The notes: generated by a model not told the origin, from the sequence alone. Shown: positions 26,685-36,777, numbered from the stretch's first letter. The stretch: 64,000 nucleotides of DNA from Gloeotrichia echinulata CP02 (GCA_038087035.1 CP051187.1:2733001-2797000); one strand, 5' to 3'. Made by a program: numbers and translations.

Positions 26685-27764
26685 TCAGAAGTGAAGAGCG
26701 CCCAGTTGTTGACGAACAGTCGCAATATCTTGGACCACGGGCGAACCATTTCCATTCGGGTTAGCGCAACCGAATGCTTGCAAGTCTGCTTCCACCATCA
26801 AAGCGACAAGTCCCTCAAAGGTAACAGCAGGTTTCCAACCTAGCTTTTGTTGTGCTTTGGTAGAATCGCCAATTAGCAACTCTACTTCAGCTGGGCGAAG
26901 ATAGCGCTCATCAAATTCGACATAATCTTCCCAATTCAGATTGACATGATTAAATGCCAGTTCCAGAAACTCTCTTACTGAGTGAGTTTCACCAGTAGCA
27001 ATCACGTAATCATCTGGCTGGTCTTGCTGCAACATTAACCACATTGCCCGCACGTAATCCTTGGCGTAGCCCCAATCCCGTTTGGCATCAAGATTACCCA
27101 TGTAAAGTTTTTTCTGCTTACCAACAACGATTTGCGCGATCGCTCTGGTAATTTTGCGTGTCACAAAGGTTTCACCGCGTCTGGGTGATTCATGGTTAAA
27201 AAGTATGCCATTACAAGCAAACAAATTATAAGACTCGCGGTAATTCACCGTTTGCCAGTGGGCATAAACTTTGGCACAAGCATAAGGGCTACGGGGATAA
27301 AAGGGCGTGGTCTCGCTCTGGGGTACTGCTTGTACTAAACCATACATTTCCGAAGAACCTGCTTGGTAGAAGCGCACCTCAATTCCGGTACGCCGTTGGT
27401 AGTCCCGAATTGCTTCTAACAAACGCAGCGTTCCCATACCAACTGCATCCACCGTATATTCCGGTGAATCAAAGCTGACCCTAACATGAGATTGAGCGCC
27501 CAAGTTATAAATTTCTGTTGGCTGCACTTCTTCTAAAATCCGGCGTAGCGTTGTACCATCCGTCAAGTCGCCATAGTGAAGAAACAACCGCACTCCCTCT
27601 TTATGGGGATCTTCATACATGTGATCGATGCGGTCTGTGTTAAAGGTGGAAGTCCGGCGAATGATACCATGAACTTCATAGCCTTGCTCTAGCAATAACT
27701 CACTCAAATATGAACCATCTTGACCGGTAATACCAGTAATCAACGCTCGCTTGTGTTCCGTCAT
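26685..27764 (-). CDS. gmd: GDP-mannose 4,6-dehydratase
   Basis: 359 residues from the ATG at 27764 (MTEHKRALITGITGQDGSYL); an upstream 18-codon extension of the frame is unlikely, and AGGGGAT precedes this ATG. It converts GDP-mannose to GDP-4-keto-6-deoxymannose with tightly bound NADP. Motifs are TGITGQDGSYL, IYNLGAQSHVRVSFDSPEYT, the catalytic YACAKVYAHW, and FNHESPRRGETFVTRKI, which is diagnostic of Gmd. It heads the gmd-fcl pair. Confidence 0.96.
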   Translation of the reverse strand: MTEHKRALITGITGQDGSYLSELLLEQGYEVHGIIRRTSTFNTDRIDHMYEDPHKEGVRLFLHYGDLTDGTTLRRILEEVQPTEIYNLGAQSHVRVSFDSPEYTVDAVGMGTLRLLEAIRDYQRRTGIEVRFYQAGSSEMYGLVQAVPQSETTPFYPRSPYACAKVYAHWQTVNYRESYNLFACNGILFNHESPRRGETFVTRKITRAIAQIVVGKQKKLYMGNLDAKRDWGYAKDYVRAMWLMLQQDQPDDYVIATGETHSVREFLELAFNHVNLNWEDYVEFDERYLRPAEVELLIGDSTKAQQKLGWKPAVTFEGLVALMVEADLQAFGCANPNGNGSPVVQDIATVRQQLGALHF

Positions 27765-28117
27765 GCTTAAATTATCCCCTGTATGTTTGATAAAATACTT
27801 GCAGGCCAACTGATACAACCTAGCAGCTAATTGCTACGTTGCCTAATGGGAAATCAACGAACTTTTGTTTAATAGTATAACTTTCCTTAGATAAATATAC
27901 TTAATAATGATGAATTTAACAAGTAAGTCCTTTTAAAGGGAATCAAGCCTGTAGTGGGTTTCTGGATAATTTTTGCGAAATCTTTGCTAAAACTTCATAT
28001 AGTTTGGCTTTTTTTATTAAGACTTAAATAATTTTAGCTATTCTATATAGAAACTAAATACTATTCTCTCAACAGAGGAAAATAAATATTGTGGGATTTG
28101 GTTTTTAGGACTTAGCT

Positions 28118-28460
28118 TTCCCGACAGAAGCCCCACGCTCACTCGAATGAGCGTGGGATGAATGGCGCGTGAGTGACGAATTGACCAACGAGCGAAATTG
28201 AGCATAGCGAAATCAGCAATGTTGGTCGGTGAGGAATGAACACTTTCTTGTTTTTTTTTCAAAATATTTGATATAATTTTAACCAGTAGGTGTAATCCAA
28301 TTAAATGCTGAAAAGCAGCCTATTAAAATAAAAGCTAATTGTTTGGCTTAACCAAAGAACCGTGGGTAGCACAGTCAAAAAGCTCAGTCAATGTCTTCAT
28401 AGAAGAGTCGCACAGAAGCCCACACTCACCTGAAAGGGAGTGTGTGGAGTACGTCACGAC
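28118..28460. mobile_element. Internally deleted IS200/IS605-type element
   Basis: The left hairpin (CCCACGCTCA/TGAGCGTGGG, 28132-28157) is preceded by CCCGACAGAAGC and followed by ATGAATGGC. The right hairpin (CACACTC/GAGTGTG, about 28421-28444) is also preceded by CAGAAGCC and followed by GTACGTCACGAC. Between them is a promoter-like TTTGATATAATTTT but no transposase ORF. The shared CAGAAGCCC-hairpin architecture is that of IS200/IS605 ends, so this looks like a miniature derivative. It fills most of the 970-bp gap between gmd and the sugar-phosphate transferase gene. Confidence 0.62.
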
Positions 28461-28542
28461 AAATTAGTAGCCAGTACTTAAGTATTTTATTACTGACTAC
28501 TAACCTACGTACCCTTGTTGCATTGACCCTCCGAATTTTAGA

Positions 28543-28575
28543 TTTTGGATACTTCTCGTAGAGAAGTATCCAAAA
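28543..28575. repeat. 15-bp perfect inverted repeat
   Basis: TTTTGGATACTTCTC and GAGAAGTATCCAAAA are separated by GTA and are extended by further AAAATCCAAAAT words. It is a strong hairpin of the intergenic repeat type found throughout this window (compare 9409-9440). Confidence 0.75.
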
Positions 28576-28735
28576 TCCAAAATCCAAAATCGTTTGACGG
28601 ATTTTACCCTTGAGCGTTCGTGTAGCGTGTGAGCAAGAGAAGGAGCGGGAGCCAAGGGCGTACTGATGCTAGTGTCTGGTCAAGAATTTGCATTTGGGGC
28701 AAAAGTTGCCCCACAGAGTAGCCGCTGAGATTTTT

Positions 28736-29467
28736 TCAGTATGCCCCGTTATTTTTGGGCATAATGACTACATCCACCGTTTTCAAGATAATCCATAAAT
28801 CAAGCCAAAAATTTCTAAATTTGACATAATGCAGGTCTATTTGGACTCGACGCGGATAGGGAATGTCATTGCGGCCAGAAACTTGCCATAATCCAGTGAT
28901 TCCCGGACGAATGGTTAAAATCTGGTCAATGTGACAACCGTATTTTGGCAGTTCTGCCGCGACTAAGGGTCGCGGACCGACAACACTCATGTCACCAATT
29001 AAAACGTTCCAGAACTGGGGAAATTCGTCCAAACTGGTAATTCGCAAAAAGCGCCCAATTTTCGTAATCCGCGGGTCTTTTTTGAGCTTAAAACTGGTCT
29101 CAAATTCTTGCCGCAGTTCAGGAGATGTTTCCATCATTTGCATGAGAATTTCATCGGCATTGGTCACCATCGTCCGGAATTTAATACAATTAAAACGCTT
29201 GTAGTTTTTACCCACCCGTTCTTGGACATAAAAAATTGGGCCTTTTGAGCTAAAAGCAATCAGCAAGGCCAAAATTAAGTAAACGGGGAAAAACAATATC
29301 AACACCGACAGAGAAAACACAATATCGAACAGTCGCTTGGCAAACTCTCCGTTTAAACCCTGAAAAGACAAACCCTTGGGTTTGAAATTAGGGGTCTTTT
29401 TCTGTTGATCACGTTTTAAGAAAGTACGCGATCGCTTGCCGGAGAGGAGTGAGCTCTGGGCAGTCAT
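28736..29467 (-). CDS. Undecaprenyl-phosphate sugar-1-phosphate transferase (initiating enzyme)
   Basis: About 243 residues from the ATG at 29467, which sits four bases after GGAG. A single N-terminal membrane segment (about residues 50-75, LFDIVFSLSVLILFFPVYLI) precedes the polyprenyl-phosphate hexose-1-phosphate transferase domain. That domain shows RVGKNYKRFNCIKFRTM, SLDEFPQFWNVLIGDMSVVGPRP and RPGITGLWQVSGRND, all family signatures. It starts repeat-unit synthesis by putting the first sugar phosphate on undecaprenyl phosphate. It has no N-terminal four-helix part, like short RfbP/WcaJ-C forms. Confidence 0.92.
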   Translation of the reverse strand: MTAQSSLLSGKRSRTFLKRDQQKKTPNFKPKGLSFQGLNGEFAKRLFDIVFSLSVLILFFPVYLILALLIAFSSKGPIFYVQERVGKNYKRFNCIKFRTMVTNADEILMQMMETSPELRQEFETSFKLKKDPRITKIGRFLRITSLDEFPQFWNVLIGDMSVVGPRPLVAAELPKYGCHIDQILTIRPGITGLWQVSGRNDIPYPRRVQIDLHYVKFRNFWLDLWIILKTVDVVIMPKNNGAY

Positions 29468-29579
29468 CATACTCCTTAATAATCCACACCACACATAGTC
29501 CCAATCTTAAAGCTAAAAGGAGATGCTTCTGGGAGAAAATTTCCAAAAGCCTACAAAACAGGTAAAAAAATCCAGATTA

Positions 29580-30722
29580 TCACGCTAAAGACGGCCTGTG
29601 TTTGTTGCACTGATCTAAAAAGTCTAGATACTGAGCAGCAAACATTTGCGCTGAGAATTGGCGGGCGTGATCCCGCACCAACTCTGGATTAAAGGCACTC
29701 TGATACATTTCAAACTTTTCTACTGTCTCTACTAACGCCGCCTCAGTTTGCACCCTGAAGAAAATGCCAGTCCCCGTATCCACACAGGTGCTAATATCGC
29801 GCACCGTTTCTAAGGCACCCCCTGCACCGTAGGCAATCACCGGTGTGCCACAAGCTTGTGCCTCCACTAAGGCAATGCCAAAATCTTCACAAGCTGCATA
29901 TACAAACGCTTTGGCTTGAGCCATATATTTTTTTACCACCTCATCAGGTTGCCATCCAAGTATTTGTATATTATGATTCGCTATTTGGCGAATATGTTTC
30001 ATCTGTGGACCAGTACCTATTACTACCAATGGTTTTTGCAGATGATTAAAGGCTTTGACAATCAAAGATACTTGCTTGTAACTCACTAACCGGGAAACTG
30101 TCAGATAAAAATCCTCTTTGTGAGGAGAAAATGGCAAGGCTTCGGTATTTACTGGTGGGTAAATAACGGTTGCGGTTCGCCGATAGCAGCGCCAAATCCG
30201 ACGAGCTGTATGCTGTGAATTAGCAATAAAGTAATCAACGCGATTTGCACTCAATACATCCCACTGGCGTAAACGATGCAGTAAATAACGGGATATCCAC
30301 CCAGCTACTCCACTCCCCACCTTACTTTGGCGCAGATAATCAAAGGTTAAGTCCCAGGCATAACGCATGGGGCTGTGACAGTAACAAATATGTATCTGAT
30401 CGGGAGTGGTCAGAATTCCTTTAGCTACAGCATGAGAGGAAGAGAGAATCACCTCATACTGGCGCAAATCGAGTTGTTCAATCGCCAATGGCAACAAAGG
30501 CAAGTACTTTTGTACACCTTGGCGTGCATAGGGAAAGCGCTGCAGAAACGTTGTACCAATCTGACGTTTGTAAAGATAACTTTCAGGGTTACTGGATTCA
30601 AAGTCAATGAGGGCATACAAATCAGCGTCAAGATGATTCAGAATTTCCCGCACAACTAGTTCTGAACCGCCAGTGGCAATAGGAGTCAGCCACTCATGAA
30701 CCAGAGCATATTTCAAGGGCAC
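29580..30722 (-). CDS. Glycosyltransferase family 4
   Basis: 380 residues. The start (KYALVHEWLTPIATGGSELVVREIL), ILSSSHAVAKGILTTPDQIHICYCHSPMRYAWDL and ANSQHTARRIWRCYRR are typical of the WbaZ/mannosyl-rhamnosyl transferase-like GT4 group. The donor domain has YLTVSRLVSYKQVSLIVKAFN and ACEDFGIALVEAQACGTPVIAYGAGGALETV. It is about 110 bp upstream of the initiating transferase on the same strand and probably adds the second sugar. Confidence 0.88.
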   Translation of the reverse strand: MPLKYALVHEWLTPIATGGSELVVREILNHLDADLYALIDFESSNPESYLYKRQIGTTFLQRFPYARQGVQKYLPLLPLAIEQLDLRQYEVILSSSHAVAKGILTTPDQIHICYCHSPMRYAWDLTFDYLRQSKVGSGVAGWISRYLLHRLRQWDVLSANRVDYFIANSQHTARRIWRCYRRTATVIYPPVNTEALPFSPHKEDFYLTVSRLVSYKQVSLIVKAFNHLQKPLVVIGTGPQMKHIRQIANHNIQILGWQPDEVVKKYMAQAKAFVYAACEDFGIALVEAQACGTPVIAYGAGGALETVRDISTCVDTGTGIFFRVQTEAALVETVEKFEMYQSAFNPELVRDHARQFSAQMFAAQYLDFLDQCNKHRPSLA

Positions 30723-30887
30723 AGCTAACTTTAAATAGGTGGAAAATACTTAAGACAAATTATCAGGTTAACTGAAAAGTTTCCCTTGTGATTTCAGGAA
30801 TGGGAAGCGCCCCTGGTTGAACCTAAGACGGAATTAAGTCAAAAGAGGTTCCAGAGGGATACAGCAACCTGATAACCTCAAAGACAA

Positions 30888-31030
30888 GGGGGATTGGGGA
30901 TTGGGCATTGGGCATTGGGCATTGGGTATGGGGCATTGGGTATGGGGGATTAGGGAAAATTCTTCCCCAGTCCCCAGTCCCCAGTCCCCAGTCCCCAGTT
31001 CCCAGTCCCCAGTTCCCAATCCCCAATCCC
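30888..31030. repeat. Short tandem repeats (GGGCATT and CCCCAGT units)
   Basis: A GGGGATT/GGGCATT heptamer array is followed by an array of CCCCAGT units, which is roughly its complement, so the block can fold back on itself. It extends the open frame upstream of the next gene, but that extension (HWALGMGHW...SPQSPVPS) is not protein-like. Confidence 0.9.
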
Positions 31031-31062
31031 TTGACAACAACTCACATAGGAATTGGGAATTT

Positions 31063-32001
31063 ATGCGAATTTTGATCATGGGTGGCACTCGGTTCATTGG
31101 TGTTTATCTCACTCAACTGCTGGTGGAACAAGGACATGAGGTGGTACTATTCAATCGTGGTAATCGTCCAGCACCTTTGTTGCACTTGGTTGGACAAATT
31201 ATAGGCGATCGCACTGACCCTACCCAGTTAAAGGAAAAGTTATCACAACAAAAATTTGATGTCATTTTTGACAATAATGGACGGGAACTTACTGATACTC
31301 AACCACTGGCAGAAATTTTTCAAGACCGTGTGCAACATTTTGTATATATGAGTTCAGCGGGGGTGTATCTCAAGTCAGACCAACTACCCCATGTAGAAGG
31401 CGATACTGTAGACCCGAAAAGTCGCCACAAAGGGAAGCATGAAACGGAAGCTTATCTGACCCAATTGGGATTGCCCTTTACCTCCATTCGTCCCACATAC
31501 ATTTATGGGCCTCGTAACTATAATGATTTAGAAAGCTGGTTTTTTGACAGAATCGTCCGCGATCGCCCTATTCCCATCCCTGGTAACGGTTTGCATATCA
31601 CTCAGCTAGGTCACGTCCAAGACTTGGCCAGGGCGATGTCTCTGGTTGTCGGCAATCAGCAGGCAGTAGGTCAGATTTACAATATCTCTGGCGATCGCTT
31701 TGTCACTTTTGATGGTTTAGCTCGTGCTTGTGTACAAGCCGCAGGTAAATCACCCGATGCTGTGAAAATCGTCCATTACGACCCGAAAAAGTTTGATTTC
31801 GGTAAACGTAAAGGTTTTCCTCTGCGGGTGCAGCATTTCTTCGCATCCGTGAATAAGGCGCAAACAGAATTGGGCTGGTTACCTGAGTATGATTTAATTT
31901 CTGGCTTGACTGACTCATTTAACAATGATTATCTGGCAACTGGGCGAGATAAAAGCGAGGTAGATTTCTCCGTGGATGAAGAAATTTTACAAGTTTTTTA
32001 A
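31063..32001 (+). CDS. NAD-dependent epimerase/dehydratase family protein (CSP41-like)
   Basis: 312 residues from the ATG at 31063 (MRILIMGGTRFIGVYLTQLL); AGGAATTGGGAATTT lies just upstream. The Rossmann motif is GGTRFIG rather than GGAGFIG. YMSSAGVYLKSD, RPTYIYGPRNYNDLESWFFDRIVRDRPI and NISGDRFVTFDGLARA match the CSP41/chloroplast stem-loop-binding subgroup of atypical SDRs. In plants and algae these act in RNA binding rather than sugar chemistry. The role here is uncertain; the position in a sugar locus may be coincidental. Confidence 0.78.
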   Translation: MRILIMGGTRFIGVYLTQLLVEQGHEVVLFNRGNRPAPLLHLVGQIIGDRTDPTQLKEKLSQQKFDVIFDNNGRELTDTQPLAEIFQDRVQHFVYMSSAGVYLKSDQLPHVEGDTVDPKSRHKGKHETEAYLTQLGLPFTSIRPTYIYGPRNYNDLESWFFDRIVRDRPIPIPGNGLHITQLGHVQDLARAMSLVVGNQQAVGQIYNISGDRFVTFDGLARACVQAAGKSPDAVKIVHYDPKKFDFGKRKGFPLRVQHFFASVNKAQTELGWLPEYDLISGLTDSFNNDYLATGRDKSEVDFSVDEEILQVF

Positions 32002-32061
32002 CTAAATCCTCTAATAATCTCCAAAAAGACGAAGGCTCAGAACGTTAGGGGGATGCGGGGC

Positions 32062-32188
32062 AATACTGCGTAGGATTTGCAGGGGAGGCAGGGGAAGCAG
32101 GGGAAGCAGGGGAGGCAAAACTCTTCCCCTGCCTCCATTTCTCCCCCTGCTTGCCTCAACCAAGAAATTCCAAAACTTACGCAGTATT
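32062..32188. repeat. Small inverted-repeat element, family C (copy 1)
   Basis: The ends AATACTGCGTAGGATTTG and CAAAACTTACGCAGTATT are inverted repeats (15 of 18 matching). The core is a GGGGAAGCAGGGGAGGC array facing CCCCTGCCTCC and CCCCCTGCTTGCC, so the whole 127 bp is nearly self-complementary. It shares its terminal 13 bases with 49294-49384. It sits in a 615-bp gene-free gap (32002-32616); the remainder holds only AT-rich sequence and AAATCTAAAATT words. Confidence 0.75.
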
Positions 32189-32616
32189 GGGATGCGGGGG
32201 ATGGGGGATGTTGAATAATTTTCACTATTCCCCCATCTCGCCGACTGGGAACTGCTTCTCAGCCCTGCGTGCCCATATTCTCTCAAGAGGGAAAATATAG
32301 ATAGGTACTTTACCAGAAATGTTCTCCCAAAGTCTTGACTTTAAAGAGCCACTTACTCTATTTTATTTTGGGAAACCGAAAGACCGTAGTATACTCCTAA
32401 TGCTGATAATTTGATATTTGGGATTTTAGATAATAGATTCGTTTTTGACCGCATCCAAGGGTGTGCCTAACAAATCTAAAATTGTCCATTTAAAATCCTC
32501 AAATATCTTACAATTGTGGTTGTTATTAATCCCGAATCACCCATCTAAAATTGAAAAAATAATTGACTATTATTAAATCGATTTAGCAATTCATTAAACA
32601 GGAAAAATCATCAAAT

Positions 32617-33687
32617 ATGGCTACAGTATTGGTAACAGGAGGCGCAGGATTCATCGGGGCTAATTTTATCCTTCTGGCTAGGAAGGAAAAATGGGCTAAT
32701 GTCGTGAATCTAGATAAATTGACTTATGCCAGTAACCTACAAAATTTAGCAGAACTGCAAGAAGATTCAAACCATAATTTTGTGCAAGGAGATATTGGTA
32801 ACGTAGAGTTAGTCAGTTATCTATTAGAGCAGTATCAGCCGGATGCAATTATTAATTTTGCGGCAGAAAGTCATGTTGACCGTTCAATTCTCAGTCCCCG
32901 TGACTTTATCGATACTAATGTAGTGGGAACATTTCAATTACTAGAAGCAACCAGATTCTACTGGCAAAAACTATCATCATCAAGACAACAGCAATTTCGC
33001 TTTTTGCATGTCTCTACAGATGAAGTCTACGGTTCACTCAATCCCCAAGAACCAGCCTTTCGAGAAGATACTCCCTATGCACCCAATAGTCCCTATGCAG
33101 CATCCAAAGCTGCATCTGATCATTTTGTCCGAGCATACTATCACACCTATGGACTGCCAACTTTAACAACCAATTGCTCCAATAACTATGGACCTTATCA
33201 ATTTCCTGAAAAATTAATTCCTTTAATCATTCTCAATGCTTTAGATAGTAAAAATCTACCTATATATGGAGATGGTCAAAATGTCCGTGATTGGCTTTAT
33301 GTTACCGACCACTGCGAGGCTATTTACCTCGTTCTCCAACAAGGCAAAATTGGGGAAACTTATAATATTGGTGGACTAAACGAACAAGCTAACTTGACAG
33401 TTGTGGAAAAAATTTGTGCGATTCTTGATGAGTTAGCCCCTAAATCAGACTTTCGCCACTCTTCTTTAATAACTTTTGTCAAAGACCGTCCAGGCCATGA
33501 CAGAAGATATGCAATTGATTGTACTAAAATCAACCGCGATTTAGGTTGGGAACCAAAAGAAAACTTTGACAGCGGTTTACTCAAAACAGTTCAATGGTAT
33601 CTCACTAACTCTGATTGGGTAAATCTGGTGCGTTCAGGAGCTTATCAAAACTGGCTGAAACAAAATTATGAAAATAGAAAATCATAG
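32617..33687 (+). CDS. rfbB: dTDP-glucose 4,6-dehydratase
   Basis: 356 residues. It catalyses the second step to dTDP-L-rhamnose. Motifs are VTGGAGFIGANF (residues 5-16), NFAAESHVDRSI, HVSTDEVYGSL with the catalytic Asp/Glu pair, and SPYAASKAASDHF with the catalytic Tyr-x3-Lys near residues 158-163. The C-terminal YGDGQNVRDWLYVTDHCEA is diagnostic. It starts ATG after CAGGAAAA and leads the rfbBACD group on the plus strand. Confidence 0.95.
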   Translation: MATVLVTGGAGFIGANFILLARKEKWANVVNLDKLTYASNLQNLAELQEDSNHNFVQGDIGNVELVSYLLEQYQPDAIINFAAESHVDRSILSPRDFIDTNVVGTFQLLEATRFYWQKLSSSRQQQFRFLHVSTDEVYGSLNPQEPAFREDTPYAPNSPYAASKAASDHFVRAYYHTYGLPTLTTNCSNNYGPYQFPEKLIPLIILNALDSKNLPIYGDGQNVRDWLYVTDHCEAIYLVLQQGKIGETYNIGGLNEQANLTVVEKICAILDELAPKSDFRHSSLITFVKDRPGHDRRYAIDCTKINRDLGWEPKENFDSGLLKTVQWYLTNSDWVNLVRSGAYQNWLKQNYENRKS

Positions 33688-33895
33688 ACTCCAACAGTCT
33701 CAAGTGAGTATTTAAACCGCGTCTAACTTGAAAACTGTAGTTTTTTGCCAAATTTTTATTTTTGTGTTCGCGCAGCCTGTCTGCAGGACTTATGCTTCCT
33801 ACGTCGCCATGACACAACACATAATTTAAAACTCCAGGTTTCAACATGGACGAGGTTTATCATCTAAAAGCTCAAATCCACAATCTAAAATTGGC

Positions 33896-34807
33896 ATGAA
33901 AGGTATTATTCTAGCTGGCGGCTCTGGTACACGTCTTTACCCTCTCACCTATGTTGTCAGTAAACAATTGATGCCTGTTTACGACAAGCCGATGATCTAT
34001 TATCCGTTGTCTGTATTGATGCTAGCAGGCATTCGGGAGATTTTAATTATTTCGACACCTAATGATTTGCCATTGTTTCAGCGACTTTTAAAAGATGGTA
34101 GTCAGTGGGGTGTGCAATTTAGTTATGTTGCTCAACCACAGCCTGAAGGTTTAGCCCAAGCCTTTATTTTGGGCAAAGATTTTATTGCCAACGAGCCTGT
34201 ATGCTTAATTTTAGGCGATAACATTTTTTATGGACATGGTTTGACAGAAGTGCTGCTTCGGGCTGCAAATCTGAAGAAAGGTGGATTAGTTTTTGGCTAT
34301 CAGGTGCAAGATCCAGAGCGATATGGAGTCATTGAATTTGATGCAGATGGACGAGCAATTAGTATCGAAGAAAAGCCCTTAAATCCCAAGTCTAAGTATG
34401 CTGTACCAGGCATATATTTTTATGATTCCCAAGTAGTAGAAATTGCTTCTAAACTGAAGCCTTCTGTACGTAATGAACTAGAAATTACTGATTTGAATCT
34501 GGCTTATTTGCAGCAAGGTCAATTGCGAGTAGAACTTTTAGGTCGAGGATATGCTTGGTTAGACACTGGTACTCATGAATCCCTACATCAGGCTGGTAAC
34601 TTTATCCAAACCCTAGAAGAACGCCAGGGTTTGAAAATAGCTTGTCTTGAAGAAATTTCCTACAATCAAGGATATATTAACTCATCCCAACTTCGTCAAT
34701 TGGCTCAGTCTATGGCTAAAAGTAGTTATGGTCGTTACCTGATGACAATTTTAGATAATGACCAACACTCTGAAACTAGACAACAGTTTAATGAACTGGA
34801 AAAGTAA
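33896..34807 (+). CDS. rfbA: Glucose-1-phosphate thymidylyltransferase
   Basis: 303 residues. It activates glucose-1-phosphate with dTTP, the first step to dTDP-rhamnose. The nucleotide-binding signature GGSGTRLYPLT lies at residues 8-18. LILGDNIFYGHGL, ISIEEKPLNPKSKYAVPGIYFYD and RGYAWLDTGTHESLHQAG are family hallmarks. The length fits RmlA. It lies about 210 bp after rfbB; the gap holds Nostoc repeat words only. Confidence 0.95.
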   Translation: MKGIILAGGSGTRLYPLTYVVSKQLMPVYDKPMIYYPLSVLMLAGIREILIISTPNDLPLFQRLLKDGSQWGVQFSYVAQPQPEGLAQAFILGKDFIANEPVCLILGDNIFYGHGLTEVLLRAANLKKGGLVFGYQVQDPERYGVIEFDADGRAISIEEKPLNPKSKYAVPGIYFYDSQVVEIASKLKPSVRNELEITDLNLAYLQQGQLRVELLGRGYAWLDTGTHESLHQAGNFIQTLEERQGLKIACLEEISYNQGYINSSQLRQLAQSMAKSSYGRYLMTILDNDQHSETRQQFNELEK

Positions 34808-35001
34808 GCTATTGATAAATCCTCTGCAAATTTTAATTCATTGGCTGGACAAACCAAGCCCTAGGCAAATTGAGGTATTAGGCATTATTTGTAGTGATCG
34901 CTTTAGCCCTCATTAGCAAACTTTTAGGGACTTCCAAATAAAAAATAATTGGATATTTTTTATTTGTTGTATCAAGTGTGTCAGTTAATAGGAGTATTAC
35001 A

Positions 35002-35547
35002 ATGAAGTTAATTCAGACAGAAATTCCTGATGTGCGAGTGATTGAGCCACAAGTTTTTGGAGATGATCGCGGCTTTTTTTATGAAAGTTATAACGAAAAA
35101 GTCTGGCTAGAAAAAGCAGGTATTAGTGAGAATTTCGTCCAAGACAATCATTCCCGTTCTGCGAAAAATGTCTTGCGTGGCTTGCATTATCAAATTCAGC
35201 AGCCCCAAGGAAAACTTGTGAGAGTAGTAGTAGGTTCAGTATTTGATGTAGCTGTGGATTTGCGAAAAAGTTCCCAGACTTTTGGTCAGTGGGTTGGGAC
35301 TGAATTGACAGCCGATAATAAACGACAGCTTTGGATACCAGCAGGTTTTGCTCACGGTTTTTTGGTACTTTCGGAATATGCGGAATTTTTGTACAAAACT
35401 ACAGCCTACTATGCACCCCAGTATGATCGAACTATTTTATGGAATGACCCTAATTTAGCGATCGCCTGGCCAATTCAAGAGGAACCAATCCTTTCCAAAA
35501 AAGATCAAGCGGGTAAGTTGTTCCCAGACGCGGAGGTGTTTGCATGA
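35002..35547 (+). CDS. rfbC: dTDP-4-dehydrorhamnose 3,5-epimerase
   Basis: 181 residues from the ATG at 35002, which has AGGAG seven bases upstream; a GTG eight codons earlier is less likely. It is a cupin-fold epimerase. VRVIEPQVFGDDRGFFYESYNE, the catalytic-His region QDNHSRSAKNVLRGLHYQ, VFDVAVDLRKSSQTFGQW and WIPAGFAHGFLVLSE are all family signatures. The stop overlaps the ATG of rfbD by four bases, so the two are coupled. Confidence 0.95.
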   Translation: MKLIQTEIPDVRVIEPQVFGDDRGFFYESYNEKVWLEKAGISENFVQDNHSRSAKNVLRGLHYQIQQPQGKLVRVVVGSVFDVAVDLRKSSQTFGQWVGTELTADNKRQLWIPAGFAHGFLVLSEYAEFLYKTTAYYAPQYDRTILWNDPNLAIAWPIQEEPILSKKDQAGKLFPDAEVFA

Positions 35548-36437
35548 AAATTCTCTTAACAGGTGTCACAGGTCAACTAGGCTGGGAATTACAACGTACT
35601 TTGATGACTATCGGGGAAGTAATTCCCGTAGGGCGTAACGAATCTTTACAACTGGATTTAGCTCAAATAGATACTATTCGCCAGATAATTAGGGAGGTAA
35701 AACCCGACTTGATTGTTAACCCAGCTGCTTACACAGCAGTAGATAAGGCAGAATCAGAGCCAGAATTGGCAATGGCAATTAACGGCATTGCTCCTGGTGT
35801 GATTGCGTCAGAAGCCAAGAAAGTTGGTGCTGCTGTCATTCATTATTCGACAGATTATGTTTTTGATGGCAATCAACAAACAGCATATACTGAGCAAGAT
35901 CAACCAGACCCACAAAACATCTATGGTAAAACAAAATTAGCAGGTGAGCAGGCGATCGCATCTGTGGGTGTACCCCATTTAATTTTACGCACCAGTTGGG
36001 TTTATGGGTCGCGGGGTAAGAATTTTTTATTAACTATGTTGAGGCTAGCTCAAGAACGGGAAGAAATCAGAGTAGTTGATGACCAAATTGGCGCACCTAC
36101 TTGGAGCCGGATGATTGCTGAAGTTACAGCCCAAATTTTATCTCAGGCTCCAGATCATGTCTCTGATTTTTTAACTAGTAAAGGTGGATTATATCACCTA
36201 ACAGCCAGTGGACAAACTAGTTGGTATAGCTTTGCTAAAACAATTTTTGCACTTGATGTGAAGCAGAATGAACGAAAATTACAGCGGTTGATAGCGATTA
36301 CCACCAAGGAATATCCTACACCAGCCAGTAGACCAGCTTATTCGCTATTAAATAATCAGAAGTTGTCTCATACTTTTGGGCTGATTTTGCCTGATTGGCA
36401 AAGGAGTTTAGAGTTAGTGTTGGCTACAAATAAATAG
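35544..36437 (+). CDS. rfbD: dTDP-4-dehydrorhamnose reductase
   Basis: 297 residues. It is the last step of dTDP-L-rhamnose synthesis (NADPH-dependent reduction). The Rossmann motif is LLTGVTGQLGWEL. VNPAAYTAVDKAESEPELA, HYSTDYVFDGNQ, PQNIYGKTKLAGEQA with the catalytic Tyr-x3-Lys, and LRTSWVYGSRGKNFLLTMLRLA are typical. The start overlaps the rfbC stop (ATGA). Confidence 0.95.
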   Translation: MKILLTGVTGQLGWELQRTLMTIGEVIPVGRNESLQLDLAQIDTIRQIIREVKPDLIVNPAAYTAVDKAESEPELAMAINGIAPGVIASEAKKVGAAVIHYSTDYVFDGNQQTAYTEQDQPDPQNIYGKTKLAGEQAIASVGVPHLILRTSWVYGSRGKNFLLTMLRLAQEREEIRVVDDQIGAPTWSRMIAEVTAQILSQAPDHVSDFLTSKGGLYHLTASGQTSWYSFAKTIFALDVKQNERKLQRLIAITTKEYPTPASRPAYSLLNNQKLSHTFGLILPDWQRSLELVLATNK

Positions 36438-36564
36438 GGGTTGCTGAAAAAGAAAGAAAAGCATTCATTATTGTTCTCCTTTTCTTAGTTTGTGGTTATT
36501 GGTTTTCATCTGTCTGACCCAACACAGTGTTAGACTTATAGGTGGAGTTCAAAACTGAAGAAAG

Positions 36565-36777
36565 ATGAAAACCTATACTTTTGATGCAATTGTAGAGCTA
36601 GTAGAAGAAATGTCTGATGATGAACAGATTACCCTAATTGAGTTAATTAAGCAACGACTTAGAGAAAAGCGCAGGGATGAGATTTCCCTCAATATTGTTC
36701 GTGCTAATGAAGAATATCTGAATGGGGAAGTGTTCCGAGGAACAGTGGCTGATGTAATGGCACAATTAAAACAATGA
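36565..36777 (+). CDS. Type II antitoxin-like protein
   Basis: 70 residues, acidic N-terminal helix region (FDAIVELVEEMSDDEQITLIELIKQRLREKRRDE) and a short C-terminal tail (GTVADVMAQLKQ) of the kind that wraps a RelE/YafQ-type toxin. The stop overlaps the ATG of the toxin gene by four bases. Family membership is inferred mainly from size and pairing. Confidence 0.78.
   Translation: MKTYTFDAIVELVEEMSDDEQITLIELIKQRLREKRRDEISLNIVRANEEYLNGEVFRGTVADVMAQLKQ

Noticed and set aside
30901..31062. N-terminal extension of the CSP41-like protein
   Set aside because: The extra 54 residues are encoded by heptamer repeats; the Rossmann start begins at 31063.
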